Below are positions 1 through 47,650 of a stretch of DNA of 64,000 nucleotides, in pieces. The stretch comes from Rugalucina vietnamica (lineage: Eukaryota; Mollusca; Bivalvia; Lucinida; Lucinidae). Each line of letters begins with the position of its first letter. Within the stretch, counting starts at the first letter, position 1. The DNA lies in the NCBI GenBank assembly GCA_964017185.1, contig OZ024874.1, positions 31,286,721-31,350,720 on the forward strand. Direction: 5' to 3'. The notes under the pieces are model-generated. The model searched no databases, had not been told where the DNA came from, and saw only the letters and a list, made by a program, of their open reading frames with translations. A program made the translations under genes and the position numbers.

Positions 1-94
1 TGCGGAAAATTTAAATATATTTGGTGGTTTAATTTTTTAGATATGATGGAAAATGTAAGTGTTGCGTTAGAAGTGCCCCTAAGTGTATAAATTT

Positions 95-1262
95 CAGCCT
101 CCGTTATAGCTCTGTCACACATTCACGTATCAGCGGCGTATCGCTCACGTATCTATGAAAATTTCGATACGCCGAGGTCTGAGCCGTATTTTGCTCGAGC
201 GACGCATGTACCACGTACGTGTGACGTTCCTGCTACGTTCCCGTGGTGTATCCGTGACGTATCTGTATTCGTATGGAATTTCACTTTCGTATGTACGGCG
301 TATCAAGGCGTATGTATGGTGTGACGTATGTATGGCGTATGAAGTGTACGCGTGACGTATCTATGGTACATGTACTACGTTCCATTCGTATTTGTGTATC
401 TGTTCTGTACCAATTGCTTTTAATACCTATGAGAACAAACGGTTGTGTTCTCTTTGTTCATGCAATTCGCTCATTACAGTTAATAATTATCAGAAGTCGA
501 AGATGCCACTGGAGAAATCTAGATAATCTAGATTAACACCGAAGAAAAACATCCGAGGTGTTATTGTTGGTGGTGGTGGAGGGAACATCTCCAAGCTCCC
601 CATCCTGGTCGTAAGACGACATGAACAAAGACAGAGGCTACACCAAGCGTAGCCCTGAAAGAACCCTGCACGGCACCCAGAACCGTGAGAAACATCTGAT
701 ACATGACTTCGGAAAATTGAAAACATGTACATTAAGATTATCTTGGAACAGTACAAAATATTCCTAACACTCCTGATACGTCACACATACTCCCCAGCAG
801 CGAAACGTACGTAGCACATACGTAGCACATACGCAATTGATACGCGAAATACGCCACACGTACGTCACTCATACGCCACGTAGATACGAAAAGAGAGTCG
901 AGGATACGCTACACATACGTCACACATACAAAGCAGATACGAAGGTTACGCTGTACATACGTCACGGTTACGTGGCATGTTAACCGCGACGTACGTGTGG
1001 CATATGAGGAGTATGAGCTACGTATCTACGGCGTACCTGTCACGTTGCTTTCGTATGTACCACGTATGTGTGACGCATGTACGGCGTATCAGACCTGCCA
1101 CGTACGTGCTACGAAGTGCACACATAAAAAACGTAGCACCTCGGCGTATGAGGTGTATGAGCTACGTATGCTCACGTATGTGCGACGTACGCGTGACGTA
1201 CCTTTCGTATCTTGATACGCCGTAGATACGTGAGTCGATACTCGATAATGGGCGGTTAAGCT
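95..1262. mobile_element. Foldback-type word-array element E1
   Basis: The interior is saturated with degenerate 6-10 nt words (TACGTATG, GACGTAC, GGCGTATC) on both strands. The left edge (about 95-165) and the reverse complement of the right edge (about 1205-1262) share the order CACGTATC, a short spacer, then GGCGTATC, so the ends form an inverted repeat. A 250-bp stretch near 500-760 is free of the words. Open frames here are by-products of the repeats. No transposase is visible, so the element is non-autonomous if mobile. The exact ends are uncertain. Confidence 0.55.
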
Positions 1263-1677
1263 CAGCGTTCGAATGTTCAAAATTAAAGTCAAGAGGGATT
1301 TTCTGCAGAATATACCTCTTTGAAAAATTCGTAAAACGTATCCGCCGATGGGGCATCCGCTTTTTGTTTTGATTTCAAAGAGTAAATACATGTACATGTA
1401 TATTCCCAATATTTTTCGGTTCACTAGTTTGCATACGACGTAGCACTTGATGTTGGGACTTTTTGTACTTATTTATATGCGTGTTCATTACACGTTTGTG
1501 CCTTTTGCTCATTTGTACAAGGGATAAATGGCTATCTTCTGTGCGCTGATGCCTATGTATACGCTTTGCCGTCTTGCACTGAGCGCCGAACCACGGTTTG
1601 TCCGTAGGTTTTGTTGAATGATTTTTTAGCTTACAACTAGCCTTAACCGCGCTTTCTCGGAAAATGTTGCATAAATC
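1263..1677. other. Unassigned intergenic or intronic DNA
   Basis: No coding signal, repeat unit or RNA gene was recognised between the two TIR-type elements. A short palindromic ACATGTACATGT run lies near 1388. Confidence 0.5.
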
Positions 1678-2031
1678 TTCAACAGTCAGAGCACTTACTT
1701 AAACAGGTGATTATGAAAATCACCTTGTGCAGTACATTTTTTTATAAATCAGTCACAATATATAAGATTTGTTTCCCTTTGTTTGAAATAATTATATTGA
1801 ATATCACTTCCTCAGGTGACTATTTTGATATATCAAATCACTTGTATAGGTGATTTAAGTAAATAAGAAAAAGGGACGGTGCTGTCTGTTCATTTTTCCA
1901 GGCACAAATGCCAACATGTTAAGAGAGATGACGAGCATTGTTAGCTAAGATGAAACCAAGAAACATAGAAGCCATATCGAGTTTTGTGGTTTTTATTTCA
2001 TTGAGAAGGTGTTACTTGAAACAGTGATCGG

Positions 2032-2063
2032 CCAAACCGATCAATGGCCGATCACGATGCGAG
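2032..2063. repeat. Short hairpin with TGATCGGCC arms
   Basis: GTGATCGGCC and GGCCGATCAC pair across a short loop that itself contains complementary CCGATC. It lies inside the 1683-2661 element and may be part of its structure. Confidence 0.5.
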
Positions 2064-2122
2064 TGATTGTTTTGGGTTACCCTTCAACTTTCAACCCACT
2101 GCGCGCAGTACTTATTTGAATG

Positions 2123-2281
2123 AGAAGCCTCCGTGGTGCAGTGGTTATGTCACTCGCCTGGTAAACCAGGGATCGCAGGTTCAATCCCGGGCTTCTCCAG
2201 ACCGTCGGATGGGACTATAAACCGAGGTCCCGTCTCCATATGACCTTAGCTGTTGGTGGGACGTTTAACCCGAATCCACCA
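2123..2281 (+). mobile_element. tRNA-derived SINE with 13-bp target-site duplication
   Basis: The head (about 2124-2196) resembles a tRNA. It has an A box (GTGGTGCAGTGG), a B box (GGTTCAATCCC) and complementary acceptor arms (GAAGCC with GGGCTTC). The unrelated tail ends in GGGACGTTTAACC. ACTTATTTGAATG flanks it at 2110-2122 and 2282-2294, which defines the insertion precisely. The A and B boxes act as an internal RNA polymerase III promoter in this family type. It is about 159 bp and looks full length, nested in the 1683-2661 TIR element. Confidence 0.88.
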
Positions 2282-2666
2282 ACTTATTTGAATGCGCGCA
2301 CCACACTTTTTTTTCCACTATTCAACGAATAAGACTCCAAACTTATCAGAAAAAAATAGGCGCTTCACAAAAAATAGGAAATCCTTCAAAACTGAACTTG
2401 AAAATCACGAAAATTTCACATAAAATTCACAGTTTTTCTCGATTTTCTCTGCGATGCTTACACTTTGGCTGCCTCTGACCATGTGACTGAATGGCGCGTC
2501 TTTGCATTGACCCCTCGGATAGCTTAGAATTAGGAAAACAGCGAAATTCAAAATAAAACAAAAAATGAGGCTATTCATGCTATTGCAGTCTTCTCTTGGA
2601 GCCAAAAAATCACCCGAGAACGTGATTTTAATATCACTTGTTTAAATAAGTGCTCTGACTGTTCAA

Positions 2667-3130
2667 CAGCTTGATGTATCGTTTCGCATGTGTGTGTGAT
2701 ATCCTGATTCTCGAGTGTGTTCCTGAGCTAGTCTACTTTTTGTAAATTTATACCATTTTTAAAACAGTCAAACCTTTCTGTATTAATGCGTGAAATCAAA
2801 CGATTGCTGACTTCCAAGTATGCGCTGCAAAGGGGTGTGTGTTCGTATATCTAATGAGAGTAAGGAATGTCCGTCTGAATAAAGACTGTCCAATTTTGAA
2901 ATTTTAAAATCTTTCAAAAACTGTATCGCTTTAGTTGAGGTATTGACATAGTCTATCACTGATATGCCGAGAAAAGTCATAGCTCCTACGTTTTTGTCAT
3001 TGCCATATCTAAAATTTAAAATTTATCATACTCTAATAATGCGTCCAAGTATGTGCCCTTGAAATAAAGTTCCCAGTACATATACAGTCTGAATGGTAGT
3101 AGCTATACAGAAACACTGATTTGGAGATGA
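2667..3130. other. Unassigned DNA downstream of the TIR element
   Basis: The open minus-strand frame near 2783-2980 resembles no CLCA C-terminal sequence and has no usable splice context that I can defend. No RNA gene or repeat was identified. Confidence 0.4.
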
Positions 3131-3200
3131 GAAATGGCTCAGTGGTAAGGTCTCTGGACTTAAAACCATGCGATCCTAGTTAGAATCCAGTCAAGTTTTT
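3131..3200 (+). repeat. tRNA-like SINE head or tRNA relic
   Basis: TGGCTCAGTGGTAAG resembles an A box, GTTAGAATCC a degenerate B box, and GGACTTAAAACC an anticodon arm of the kind seen in leucine tRNAs. The arms do not pair well enough for a functional tRNA. It directly abuts the interspersed repeat at 3200-3450. Confidence 0.4.
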
Positions 3201-3450
3201 ATAGCTTGTATATTTGATATGCAACAATGTCATGTGGAGCTCTACATAAATCCTGCCAATCATGCCCCGGGGGTCATTATAGGACCCTGACCTTTTAATA
3301 TGATTTTTTCAAGTGAACCAAAGTGACGGACAAGAGAATACACAATCCATACGAGAGCTATTCTGCTGATGTAAGTATGGTTTCAGGGTCATACGACCAA
3401 AATGGCCACCATACCCATATATGGTAAAAAACCCAACAACTTGGAAAGAT
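3200..3450 (-). repeat. Interspersed repeat R2, minus copy
   Basis: Read on the minus strand it matches the segment at 9180-9440. Shared text includes TTTTTTACCATATATGGG, a CTTACATCA-CAGAATA run, TTTTGGTTCACTTG, and ATAATGACCCC followed by a GGCAGGAT-TATGTA run. It lies in the intron after CLCA exon 11. Confidence 0.75.
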
Positions 3451-3483
3451 ATATATTTCTTACTTACGTGTGGCCTTTCTTAC

Positions 3484-39857
<36,374 letters not shown>

Positions 39858-41160
39858 TGCTGGTAGTCAATTAAAATTGAGTCCTGAAATCCGATCATTA
39901 AACACCTTGTCCAACGGTTACTTTAGACTGAGAGCAAAGCACAGGATCGTCAATTTTAAGCAGACCTCAATCTTCCGGGTTTAAATAAATAATTATGCAC
40001 TCTTATTCTTACAATAAATGCATCTGTATATATACTTAAACTATATACATATTTTGTGCATTTATATTGAATAACATTTATGTAGAATGGGGATATAAAG
40101 CCAAACAAATTGTACAGTCAGCTCAGTATTTTCAGCTATACTTTAGTCACTGGCAGGTCTGCTAGCATTGTCTTGCATCAGAATTATCGCGCGTATACAG
40201 GATATTACAACTTGGGAAAGAACTTTCAGTAGTTAAGCTGTGTGCTTAAAGCCTCGTCAATAACTCTTTCTAGAGGTTTATGCTGCAGTGAAATGCTACC
40301 CAAATTAGAACTGATCGCCGACAAAGCGGCCATTTCCCTCAACACAAACGCCACGATAGCGTTCACCACGCCGTCTGTTGATATTTGCGAATCGTCTATC
40401 CTCGAATCTTGACGTCTCTATGGATAAAACTGAATACCTCTAAATCAGTCACCACCAAAGATGAGCTCATCCATGCAATGTCTTGCCGTAAGAACTGGCA
40501 CAAAACGATATGATCTTTGTGAACACATCAACGGCCCTCATTCTGCTCCGCACTGGCTGTCACTGATATGATGCCCATAGTCATGTATGTTGCTTCTAGC
40601 CTTGACTGTTGATGGCCGGAATCTGTCCCTAATATAAGGTGAAGAGATAAAGTGCTTATAACGCTCCAGGAAGTGATCTCATCTATAGTCGGTTGTATCT
40701 GTGAATTTAACCCATAGCTGACCTCTCTATAACACCAAAATACTTTATGATATTGCGTTTAAGGGTTCCCCAGATTCATAGGCATGTTCTTAGATTCAAA
40801 GGTATGTTGAAGTATCGAACAGTGAAGTGTCTAATGAGGACGTCGTTTCTTTACTTTTCTTGCGATTGTTGTATGCAATTTCTGTGATCTCGAGCAAATA
40901 AACTGCTTCGTCGTTACCAAGTTGTGTCACAAGATTGTACAAATATCCATCCTTGTTTTTCATCAAAACAACAGGCTCACAATATTTTATTATTTTTTTA
41001 TTGTCAAGAGCCAGTAAAACATATGTTTTTCTTTTATTTCTTGCTTAACGCCAAATTAAATTTGTGTTCCTATGTCATTACTTCTAAAATGATATCATCT
41101 TCGGTGCATACGGCGTGGTTTCCTCAAATAAACCGAAATTCTTTAAGTAGAATGACAAAA
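39858..41160. other. Region upstream of CLCA, no gene seen
   Basis: This holds the CLCA promoter side. No convincing TATA or CCAAT arrangement near 39900 could be defended. The part at 40255-40700 has coding-like base composition on the minus strand but several stops and no recognised family. Confidence 0.4.
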
Positions 41161-41167
41161 TAACTTA

Positions 41168-41200
41168 CAGCAGGGTCTCTATAGAAGGGGTCAAGAATCT
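41168..41200 (-). repeat. Inverted fragment of the LINE 5' repeat
   Basis: GCAGGGTCTCTATAGAAGGG plus GTCAAGAA is the inverse of 41673-41702 within the adjacent 1.1-kb repeat. Similarity decays beyond about 32 bp. Confidence 0.75.
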
Positions 41201-41379
41201 TTGTCCTATGTTCCAAATTCTTGTATGTCAGTTTCATATCTACTCACCTATAAAACATACATTCAGAATTTATAATTAATGTCAATTTACCATAATCCTG
41301 TTATTAATTCTTTCATTTTTTCTATATCAGAACATGCTAAATTATCCAGTCTACATTAATAATAGTACTATAGTTTGGA

Positions 41380-42474
41380 ATGAATATCTGTTTTGACTTA
41401 ATATGTACCAGAGTGTCCATTTTCACATTTTTTCATGCATTGTCACAATTTTCTTGAATATTGCACAATTTATTTTGTTGAAAATTGTATGAATGTGAAG
41501 CTGACATGATGCATTGCTTATTATATTGTATTTCATATCTTTAATTGGTTTTTCACGATTTTTATTGTGATAAATTCACTTTTGAGTAAGTGTTTTAACA
41601 ACTTCTTACACTGTCCGTATATATGGTACTTGACATACCTGAGTTTTTGATTATTGGAAAAATCAATGCATAGTTTCTTGACCCCTTCTATAGAGACCCT
41701 GCTTACAGTGAGATTTTTGCAAATATCCATAAAGTGACCAAAGACGATTGTTGCACGTCAGCAACATGCAACTCATCATAAAAATGATATGTAAGGCTGT
41801 TGCATGGACTTGTGCTTTGAAGGTAATTACATTATTGCTAGTGTATCCTCGGGATATGCATGGCTTGTTTTTGTGCTTGTCAATAGAGGATACAAAAGTA
41901 GTGAAATTTCGTGAACATTGAACTTGTGGGTTATGACATTTGACATGATGAAATAACTATTAGTTGTTGGAATGTCACCATGAAATTTACACAGAATGTA
42001 GATAAGAAGCCAATTAATCGACAAAGTCACAAATCATAATTTGAATCAGCCGTTTCATGGCATACATGGGATTAACCAAGTGCTGCGCTTCTTTCGCCTT
42101 TAAAGTGTCTCATAAGATAATTCTGAAAACACTATGGTAAAACTTATCGATCGATTCAGTCATTGCTGACGCAAAATCTATGTTTTATCATACATTTTCT
42201 TTTCGGTTGCTTATATTATAGAATGGTGATCAAAATTTACTTACCAAGATCACGTGTTTTTATACCAAATATCGTATAGTACGATTTGTATGACATCACG
42301 TGACAACTATTTGTAAATATTGGCGGAGGAGATGCTACTATCTTTAGACACTTTTCAAGTATAACATGAAGTGCGCGGACATGTCTTTTTAAATTGTCTA
42401 TAATAAGCAGTCTAATCAACGAATACATATCTGTACTCAAAGGTCAACCGACACGGTCAAAAAGTTGCATTCTA
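41380..42474 (+). repeat. 1.1-kb direct repeat, left copy (LINE 5' region)
   Basis: It matches 48340-49434 with about ten differences over 1.09 kb. It ends ten bases after the first codon assigned to ORF1. It probably holds the LINE's promoter, but no motif can be named. Confidence 0.95.
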
Positions 42475-44525
42475 GCAACGAAAATACGTTTCGGAAAGAA
42501 GCGTTCTATGGAGACGGGTACGAACCAACATATACTCCGCTTACACCGGTACCGATAAACCAGGAGGGATCGGGTCTTCATTCCGGTCTCGACCTTCACT
42601 GTGGAAGTCCTCACAATGTCATGCAGGCTGAGACGGAGCAGGAGATCGACGAAGACATATTCGACCAAACTACCTATGAAAATGAGCACGTTCAGCCGAG
42701 TGTCAAACAAGAGGAGTCTGAATACGATGAATTCTCCTCCCAAATTCCTGGAAATCAAGACTATATAACTCGTATTGACGATTTGTTCACGGAAGCCCCA
42801 ATGGAGAGCTACATCGAGAGTATATTATCATTTCTTCATGGTAAAGAAGGGCTCATTACGTGGTATAGGAGTATTCTCATCTGTAGATTAAAGGGTGTAC
42901 ATGAGAATCCCCTTTTCTCGAATGCACCTGTCCAACGGAAAAACACAACCAAAAGCTCCAGCGCTTATAAATATGCTAAGGACTGCTTTAATTCGTTCAT
43001 AAATGGTGACATGACGGCACCTGTGGATGATATTTTTACATGTCGTTCTGCGAAAATGTCTCAGAGTATCGAATGTCAAGCAGAGTCACTGCAGGAAAAA
43101 AGTATTGACATAGCATGCACAAAACAATTAATACAGTCACTTCGACAGGAAGTTAATGAGATCAAAAAATCCCACTCTGAGACAATAAAGAACTTAGAGT
43201 CACAAATAAATACACTCAAGAAAGACCAAAGGGCGCTTAAGTTGGTGGTTTCGCGCCTTGAGGATGAACTTAATGCAAAATCGGTGCTGTATGACGCGAA
43301 GATTAAACAAATGTCGTCTGCTACGAAGGACCTAGAGCATCTGAACCCATTTGAGCTGAACACTCGAATGAACGCATTGGAGGCAAACAACAAACGTTTA
43401 GATAGTAATGTTGTCAAACTTCAGGCTATCATACATAAACAGAGCAGAAATGAAAATTTACCAGCGCAGTGTAACAGTCCTATCCAACAGGAAGTGTCCA
43501 ATTCTTCTCGTCTGAAGTCCGGAGCGACGGAAACACAGGCGGGTCGGACTAGCGCACAAACCACTTCCACCGGAAATGCTCCCTCACCACAATTCAATAC
43601 TGAACGCAATACTAGAGACAAACATTCAGACTCTATGAGTAATGGCGCAAACTCTATGAGTAATGTTACAAACCTAAACTCAAACGGGCCCATCACCCAC
43701 CAAAACGCTGACCAAATGATAGACAATCAAGCCGCTCAAACGCTATCTAGAAATAATATGAATGACATAAATATAAACCCTTATATACCGGGAATGGTGC
43801 CTGCCGGCTCAGTTCGTCCTTATGGCATCCAGCATATGGGTCATCTGCTAAATTCATATCCAAACAGACTCCAATTTGGCCCCAAAATTGTACCAAATCA
43901 AACCATCTTCCCTCCGCCAGTTATTACTGGTGAGTCAAACATTCAAAATCATAATTCTCATCAAACGGTTAATACCCATCACACCGGTCAGGCACCAAAC
44001 CCTCACGCACAACATATCAGTGTTAATGAGATACCGCCCCGAAGGAACAACGATGAAGACAGTCAATGCGAAACTTCCAATAACAATGAACATACATCAG
44101 ACCGAAGTATTAACTTAGATTGTAACGAGGGTCAAGCGACTCGCCAACAAACAGATGACGTCTTCATCGGTGTCCGTAGGGAGAGGCGGAAAAGGTTTTT
44201 CAGATATTATGTCAGCAATATTGACGAAAGTTCAACTCGTGGAGGCATTCTGGCGCATTTCAGTAATAACGGTGTACAAATACACGAACTGCAACTTTTT
44301 AGAAGCCGCAATAATAAGTGCTACGCACGTATAGTGGTCGAATCGCAATACAAGAACTTAGTGGAATCTAAAGAATTCCCCTGGCCAGATAATGTCTACT
44401 GCACATATTGGAATCGTAATCAGCGCCGCGAAAATAACAGGCGTAACAAAGGCAGAGAAAATAACGACGCGGACCGCGATAGAAATGACAAGCGCGATGG
44501 AGGCGCATATCGCAGGACTGCTTAA
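42465..44525 (+). CDS. LINE ORF1 protein (coiled coil and RRM-like)
   Basis: An open frame of 686 codons starting at a TTG; the first in-frame ATG is at 42621 (codon 53). Codons before it look genuinely coding, so either a non-ATG start is used or an upstream start has been lost. Residues about 200-330 form a heptad-rich coiled coil (LRQEVNEIKKS, LESQINTLKKDQRAL). A polar Asn/Gln/Ser-rich linker follows. The C-terminal FFRYYVSNIDESSTRGGILA with an FPWPDNVYC...W ending looks RRM-like, and the last 40 residues are Arg/Asn/Asp rich. Such proteins bind LINE RNA. Confidence 0.85.
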   Translation: MHSSNENTFRKEAFYGDGYEPTYTPLTPVPINQEGSGLHSGLDLHCGSPHNVMQAETEQEIDEDIFDQTTYENEHVQPSVKQEESEYDEFSSQIPGNQDYITRIDDLFTEAPMESYIESILSFLHGKEGLITWYRSILICRLKGVHENPLFSNAPVQRKNTTKSSSAYKYAKDCFNSFINGDMTAPVDDIFTCRSAKMSQSIECQAESLQEKSIDIACTKQLIQSLRQEVNEIKKSHSETIKNLESQINTLKKDQRALKLVVSRLEDELNAKSVLYDAKIKQMSSATKDLEHLNPFELNTRMNALEANNKRLDSNVVKLQAIIHKQSRNENLPAQCNSPIQQEVSNSSRLKSGATETQAGRTSAQTTSTGNAPSPQFNTERNTRDKHSDSMSNGANSMSNVTNLNSNGPITHQNADQMIDNQAAQTLSRNNMNDININPYIPGMVPAGSVRPYGIQHMGHLLNSYPNRLQFGPKIVPNQTIFPPPVITGESNIQNHNSHQTVNTHHTGQAPNPHAQHISVNEIPPRRNNDEDSQCETSNNNEHTSDRSINLDCNEGQATRQQTDDVFIGVRRERRKRFFRYYVSNIDESSTRGGILAHFSNNGVQIHELQLFRSRNNKCYARIVVESQYKNLVESKEFPWPDNVYCTYWNRNQRRENNRRNKGRENNDADRDRNDKRDGGAYRRTA

Positions 44526-44617
44526 GTTTAGTCCTATCAGACAAAATACCTTCTTTCACATTCACATCCTACAATATCTGCGGTAGACACTCAGGCCATC
44601 TAGTTCTTAGTTTATTA

Positions 44618-47600
44618 ATGGCACTGAATATTCTGACTTGGAACGTTCGGGGGATAATGTCATCCTCGTTATGTCTTAGTGATCTCTTGGACCAAACAAA
44701 TTGTGATATCGCCCTAATAACTGAACACAAACTGTTACCGTATAATGAATCATTCATGGGCTGTCTACATGATGACTATGATCATTTCACTCGCTGTGAT
44801 ACAAACATTGATAACTATAGTCTACTCCGCTGTGGCAAAGGCGGGGTCTCAATATTGTACAGAAAAACATTGAAAAGCTTTATTGAACATTTAAATCTCG
44901 GAACCGATAGATTGGCTGGAATAAAATTACGTAACCAATCTGCGAGGCCATATTATATTTTTGTAACATATATGCCAGCTAATAACGATATCAATCTGTT
45001 CGAAGAACAACTTGGTGGCCTGCATGAGGTATACACAAGCTATTCTCAGTTAGGTCATGTGATTATAGCGGGCGACATGAACTCGAGCTTGATAGACGAG
45101 GAACGCGTCAATGTCCTAAAGTCCAGAGAGTTCTTACACTTTGTCAATAGCTACGATATTAAAGCAATAAATATACAAACGTTTTGCAAAGGACCAAAGT
45201 TTACGTTTCAACCGACTCAAACGATGCTGGACTATATACTAACAGACGAAATAACGGCAAACTTCTGTTATGGCTGTGAAATACTTAATGAAGGAACATT
45301 CCCGTCTACATCGGATCACCTGCCCGTGCTGTGCCGGTTTGTCGGCCAGTCAGTTATTACTAATACCGTTTTAGAAAATTCGAAATGGACAGCATGGCAT
45401 AAAGCCAGTATAGAGCAATTAAGTAATTATGAAAAGTTTTTATCTAACTCTCTTCAAGCAATACTTAATATGAAAATAAACGACAAGGCTGATTTAGAGG
45501 AGGCAGTTACGGTACTTGTGCGACTTCTCCTAGATGCAGCTCAACGAACATTACCTGTTAAAAGGGTTATTAAGCACACAAAGCCATACTGGAACGAAAA
45601 CTTGAAGCGATTAAACTCAAGAGAGCGCGAAGAACGAGTAAAGTGGCTTGTGGCTGGAAGGCCAAGGGGTTTGGACAATGTATTATTCAGGAATTACAAA
45701 ATAGCGAAGGAGGAATTCAGAACGGCGCAACGTTCAGCGAACGAGGAATTCATAGACAAGTCAATCAGAGATATTGAACAAGCTGCTGAATGCGACATAA
45801 GGCTATTCTGGAAACTCGCGAAGGGGAAAAGCAAAAAACAAAGTGAAAGCTGCCTAGAGTTAATAATAAATGACGAAGTTATTACTCATCCTAACATGGT
45901 TTTATCGGCTTTTGAATCATTCTATAGAGACTTATCGATCCCAAAAGATAACCACCAGTTTGACAAATCATATACTCATGAAACAGAGACGAGACTTAAT
46001 TCGTTGTTAGCTAACACATCAAACGAACATATGGATATTTCAGATGACGAAATAATGGAAGATGAACTTGCATCAGCTATTTCAAGCCTAAAAACGCTAA
46101 AGGCTCCTGGGTGGGATCTCGTGCAGAACGAGCATATTATACACGGTGGTGACATTGTAAAGAAAGTCTTGTGTAAATTGTTTAATAAAATTATCGAACT
46201 TGAAAAAATCCCAGACTCTTGGAGAAAAGGAGTAATAATACCAATATATAAAGGTCATAACAAACGTAAAAGCTCTATTGATAGTTATAGACCAGTGACG
46301 TTGTTACCCGTTATGCTTAAAATATATGAAAAACTGCTGTACACCAGGATAACATCGTTCCTTAAATCAGCAAACATAAAATTCCCTAATAGTCAGCAGC
46401 AAGGATTCCAGCCACAGCTAAGCTGTATCACCACGGCATATACTGTCCAGGAAGTGATTCAATATAACATCGATCGCGGGAGCTGTACATACGCCGCGTT
46501 TGTTGATATAAAAAGGGCATTTGACACTGTATGGCACAGCGCCCTCTTCGTCAAACTGTGTAATCTAGGCATCCGTGGCAAAGTATGGCGTATAATCCTT
46601 GATATGTACACTTCCATAGAAAGCTGCGTTAGTTTAAACAGGAAACTTTCGTCCTGGTTCCCAGTGAAACAGGGTGTGCGGCAAGGCAGCGTCCTGTCCA
46701 CATTCCTGTATCTTGTGTTTATGAACGATCTTCTCGATGATATTCAAAACAGTCGCAAAGGTTCATGTATTGGTCCAACAGACTCGAGCTGTCCTGCGTA
46801 CGTAGATGACACGGTGTTCCTAGCTAACTCACCTAATAGACTACAGGATATCGTGAACATTGCATTCGTATATGCATGTAAAAATCACTTTGAAATTCAC
46901 CCCGAAAAGACCTTTGTGACTATATTCGGTAAAAGACTTAAAACAATAAATCAAAGCATTCACATTAAACTGGGTGAAAGAGAGCTTCCCCAAAAACAGT
47001 CGGCGTTGCATCTTGGTATACTCCAGGAATCATCACGATCGCTAAATAATACAATTAAAGAAGCTTGTATAAAAGGCAGAAACTCGTTCTTTAGTCTAGC
47101 AAATACATGCGTTAGACCATGTGGACTAAATCCGAAAGTATCTGCCAGCTTATATAAAAAAGTAGTGATACCCATGATAACATACGGATGTGAGCTATGG
47201 TCTAACTTAACCACAAGTAACTGCACGGAAATAAATAAAATACAACATTTCATTTCGAAGAAAATTCAAGGATTCCATCCATATGTGAGGTCTGACATGT
47301 GCGAGTCAATGTTAGGCTTGTACAAATTGACAGCGGAAATTGATCGCCGTAAACTACTTTTCCTTGGGAAACTGTGTATATTACCATCCACCTCCCTGCC
47401 AAATCAAATATCTTATCTTCGACTTTTCTTATTCTTTGATGGATACACAGACTCTGGGTATATGGCGGATATATGGGTCATACTTAAGAAATATGGTCTT
47501 AGTCATTATCTACGCGATCTTGTGAATACACTGGATTTTCCCACTGCACGTCAATGGAAGCGGATTGTAAATAAAACTGTTTTCCAGAAGGAAGAACAAG

Positions 47601-47650
47601 CGTGGCTCCAAAGAGTGCAAAACGATCCAGATTTCACGCCAGCTACATAA
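44618..47650 (+). CDS. LINE ORF2 polyprotein: APE endonuclease and reverse transcriptase
   Basis: 1010 codons starting at ATG 44618. The endonuclease motifs are N9 in WNVRG, E36 in TEH, D153 and N155 in GDMNSS, and SDH at 232-234. Reverse transcriptase motifs are SYRPVTLLPV (about 556-565), QQGFQPQLS (594-602), AAFVDIKRAFDTVWH with D630, VRQGSVLS (687-694) and YVDD (728-731). All catalytic residues are present. The frame stops before the expected C-terminal zinc module, which continues in another frame. It nicks target DNA and copies its own RNA. Confidence 0.95.
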   Translation: MALNILTWNVRGIMSSSLCLSDLLDQTNCDIALITEHKLLPYNESFMGCLHDDYDHFTRCDTNIDNYSLLRCGKGGVSILYRKTLKSFIEHLNLGTDRLAGIKLRNQSARPYYIFVTYMPANNDINLFEEQLGGLHEVYTSYSQLGHVIIAGDMNSSLIDEERVNVLKSREFLHFVNSYDIKAINIQTFCKGPKFTFQPTQTMLDYILTDEITANFCYGCEILNEGTFPSTSDHLPVLCRFVGQSVITNTVLENSKWTAWHKASIEQLSNYEKFLSNSLQAILNMKINDKADLEEAVTVLVRLLLDAAQRTLPVKRVIKHTKPYWNENLKRLNSREREERVKWLVAGRPRGLDNVLFRNYKIAKEEFRTAQRSANEEFIDKSIRDIEQAAECDIRLFWKLAKGKSKKQSESCLELIINDEVITHPNMVLSAFESFYRDLSIPKDNHQFDKSYTHETETRLNSLLANTSNEHMDISDDEIMEDELASAISSLKTLKAPGWDLVQNEHIIHGGDIVKKVLCKLFNKIIELEKIPDSWRKGVIIPIYKGHNKRKSSIDSYRPVTLLPVMLKIYEKLLYTRITSFLKSANIKFPNSQQQGFQPQLSCITTAYTVQEVIQYNIDRGSCTYAAFVDIKRAFDTVWHSALFVKLCNLGIRGKVWRIILDMYTSIESCVSLNRKLSSWFPVKQGVRQGSVLSTFLYLVFMNDLLDDIQNSRKGSCIGPTDSSCPAYVDDTVFLANSPNRLQDIVNIAFVYACKNHFEIHPEKTFVTIFGKRLKTINQSIHIKLGERELPQKQSALHLGILQESSRSLNNTIKEACIKGRNSFFSLANTCVRPCGLNPKVSASLYKKVVIPMITYGCELWSNLTTSNCTEINKIQHFISKKIQGFHPYVRSDMCESMLGLYKLTAEIDRRKLLFLGKLCILPSTSLPNQISYLRLFLFFDGYTDSGYMADIWVILKKYGLSHYLRDLVNTLDFPTARQWKRIVNKTVFQKEEQAWLQRVQNDPDFTPAT

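Larger units (their letters stand above)
1683..2661. mobile_element. Non-autonomous TIR element starting CAGTCAGAGC
   Basis: The left end reads CAGTCAGAGCACTTA and the right end is its reverse complement, with only a few mismatches over about 40 bp. TTCAA directly precedes the left end (1678-1682) and directly follows the right end (2662-2666), which fits a 5-bp target-site duplication. Termini of the form CAG...CTG are known from hAT-like and CACTA-like elements, but 5 bp is not the usual hAT length. No transposase is present. A SINE has inserted inside, so the element is older than that SINE. Confidence 0.75.

Noticed and set aside
2124-2196. Functional tRNA gene
   Set aside because: A tRNA-like head is joined to a SINE tail and bounded by target-site duplications.
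41533-42030. Minus-strand frames repeated at 48493-48990 as a duplicated gene
   Set aside because: Both lie in the noncoding 1.1-kb direct repeat of the LINE; the duplication is the repeat itself.
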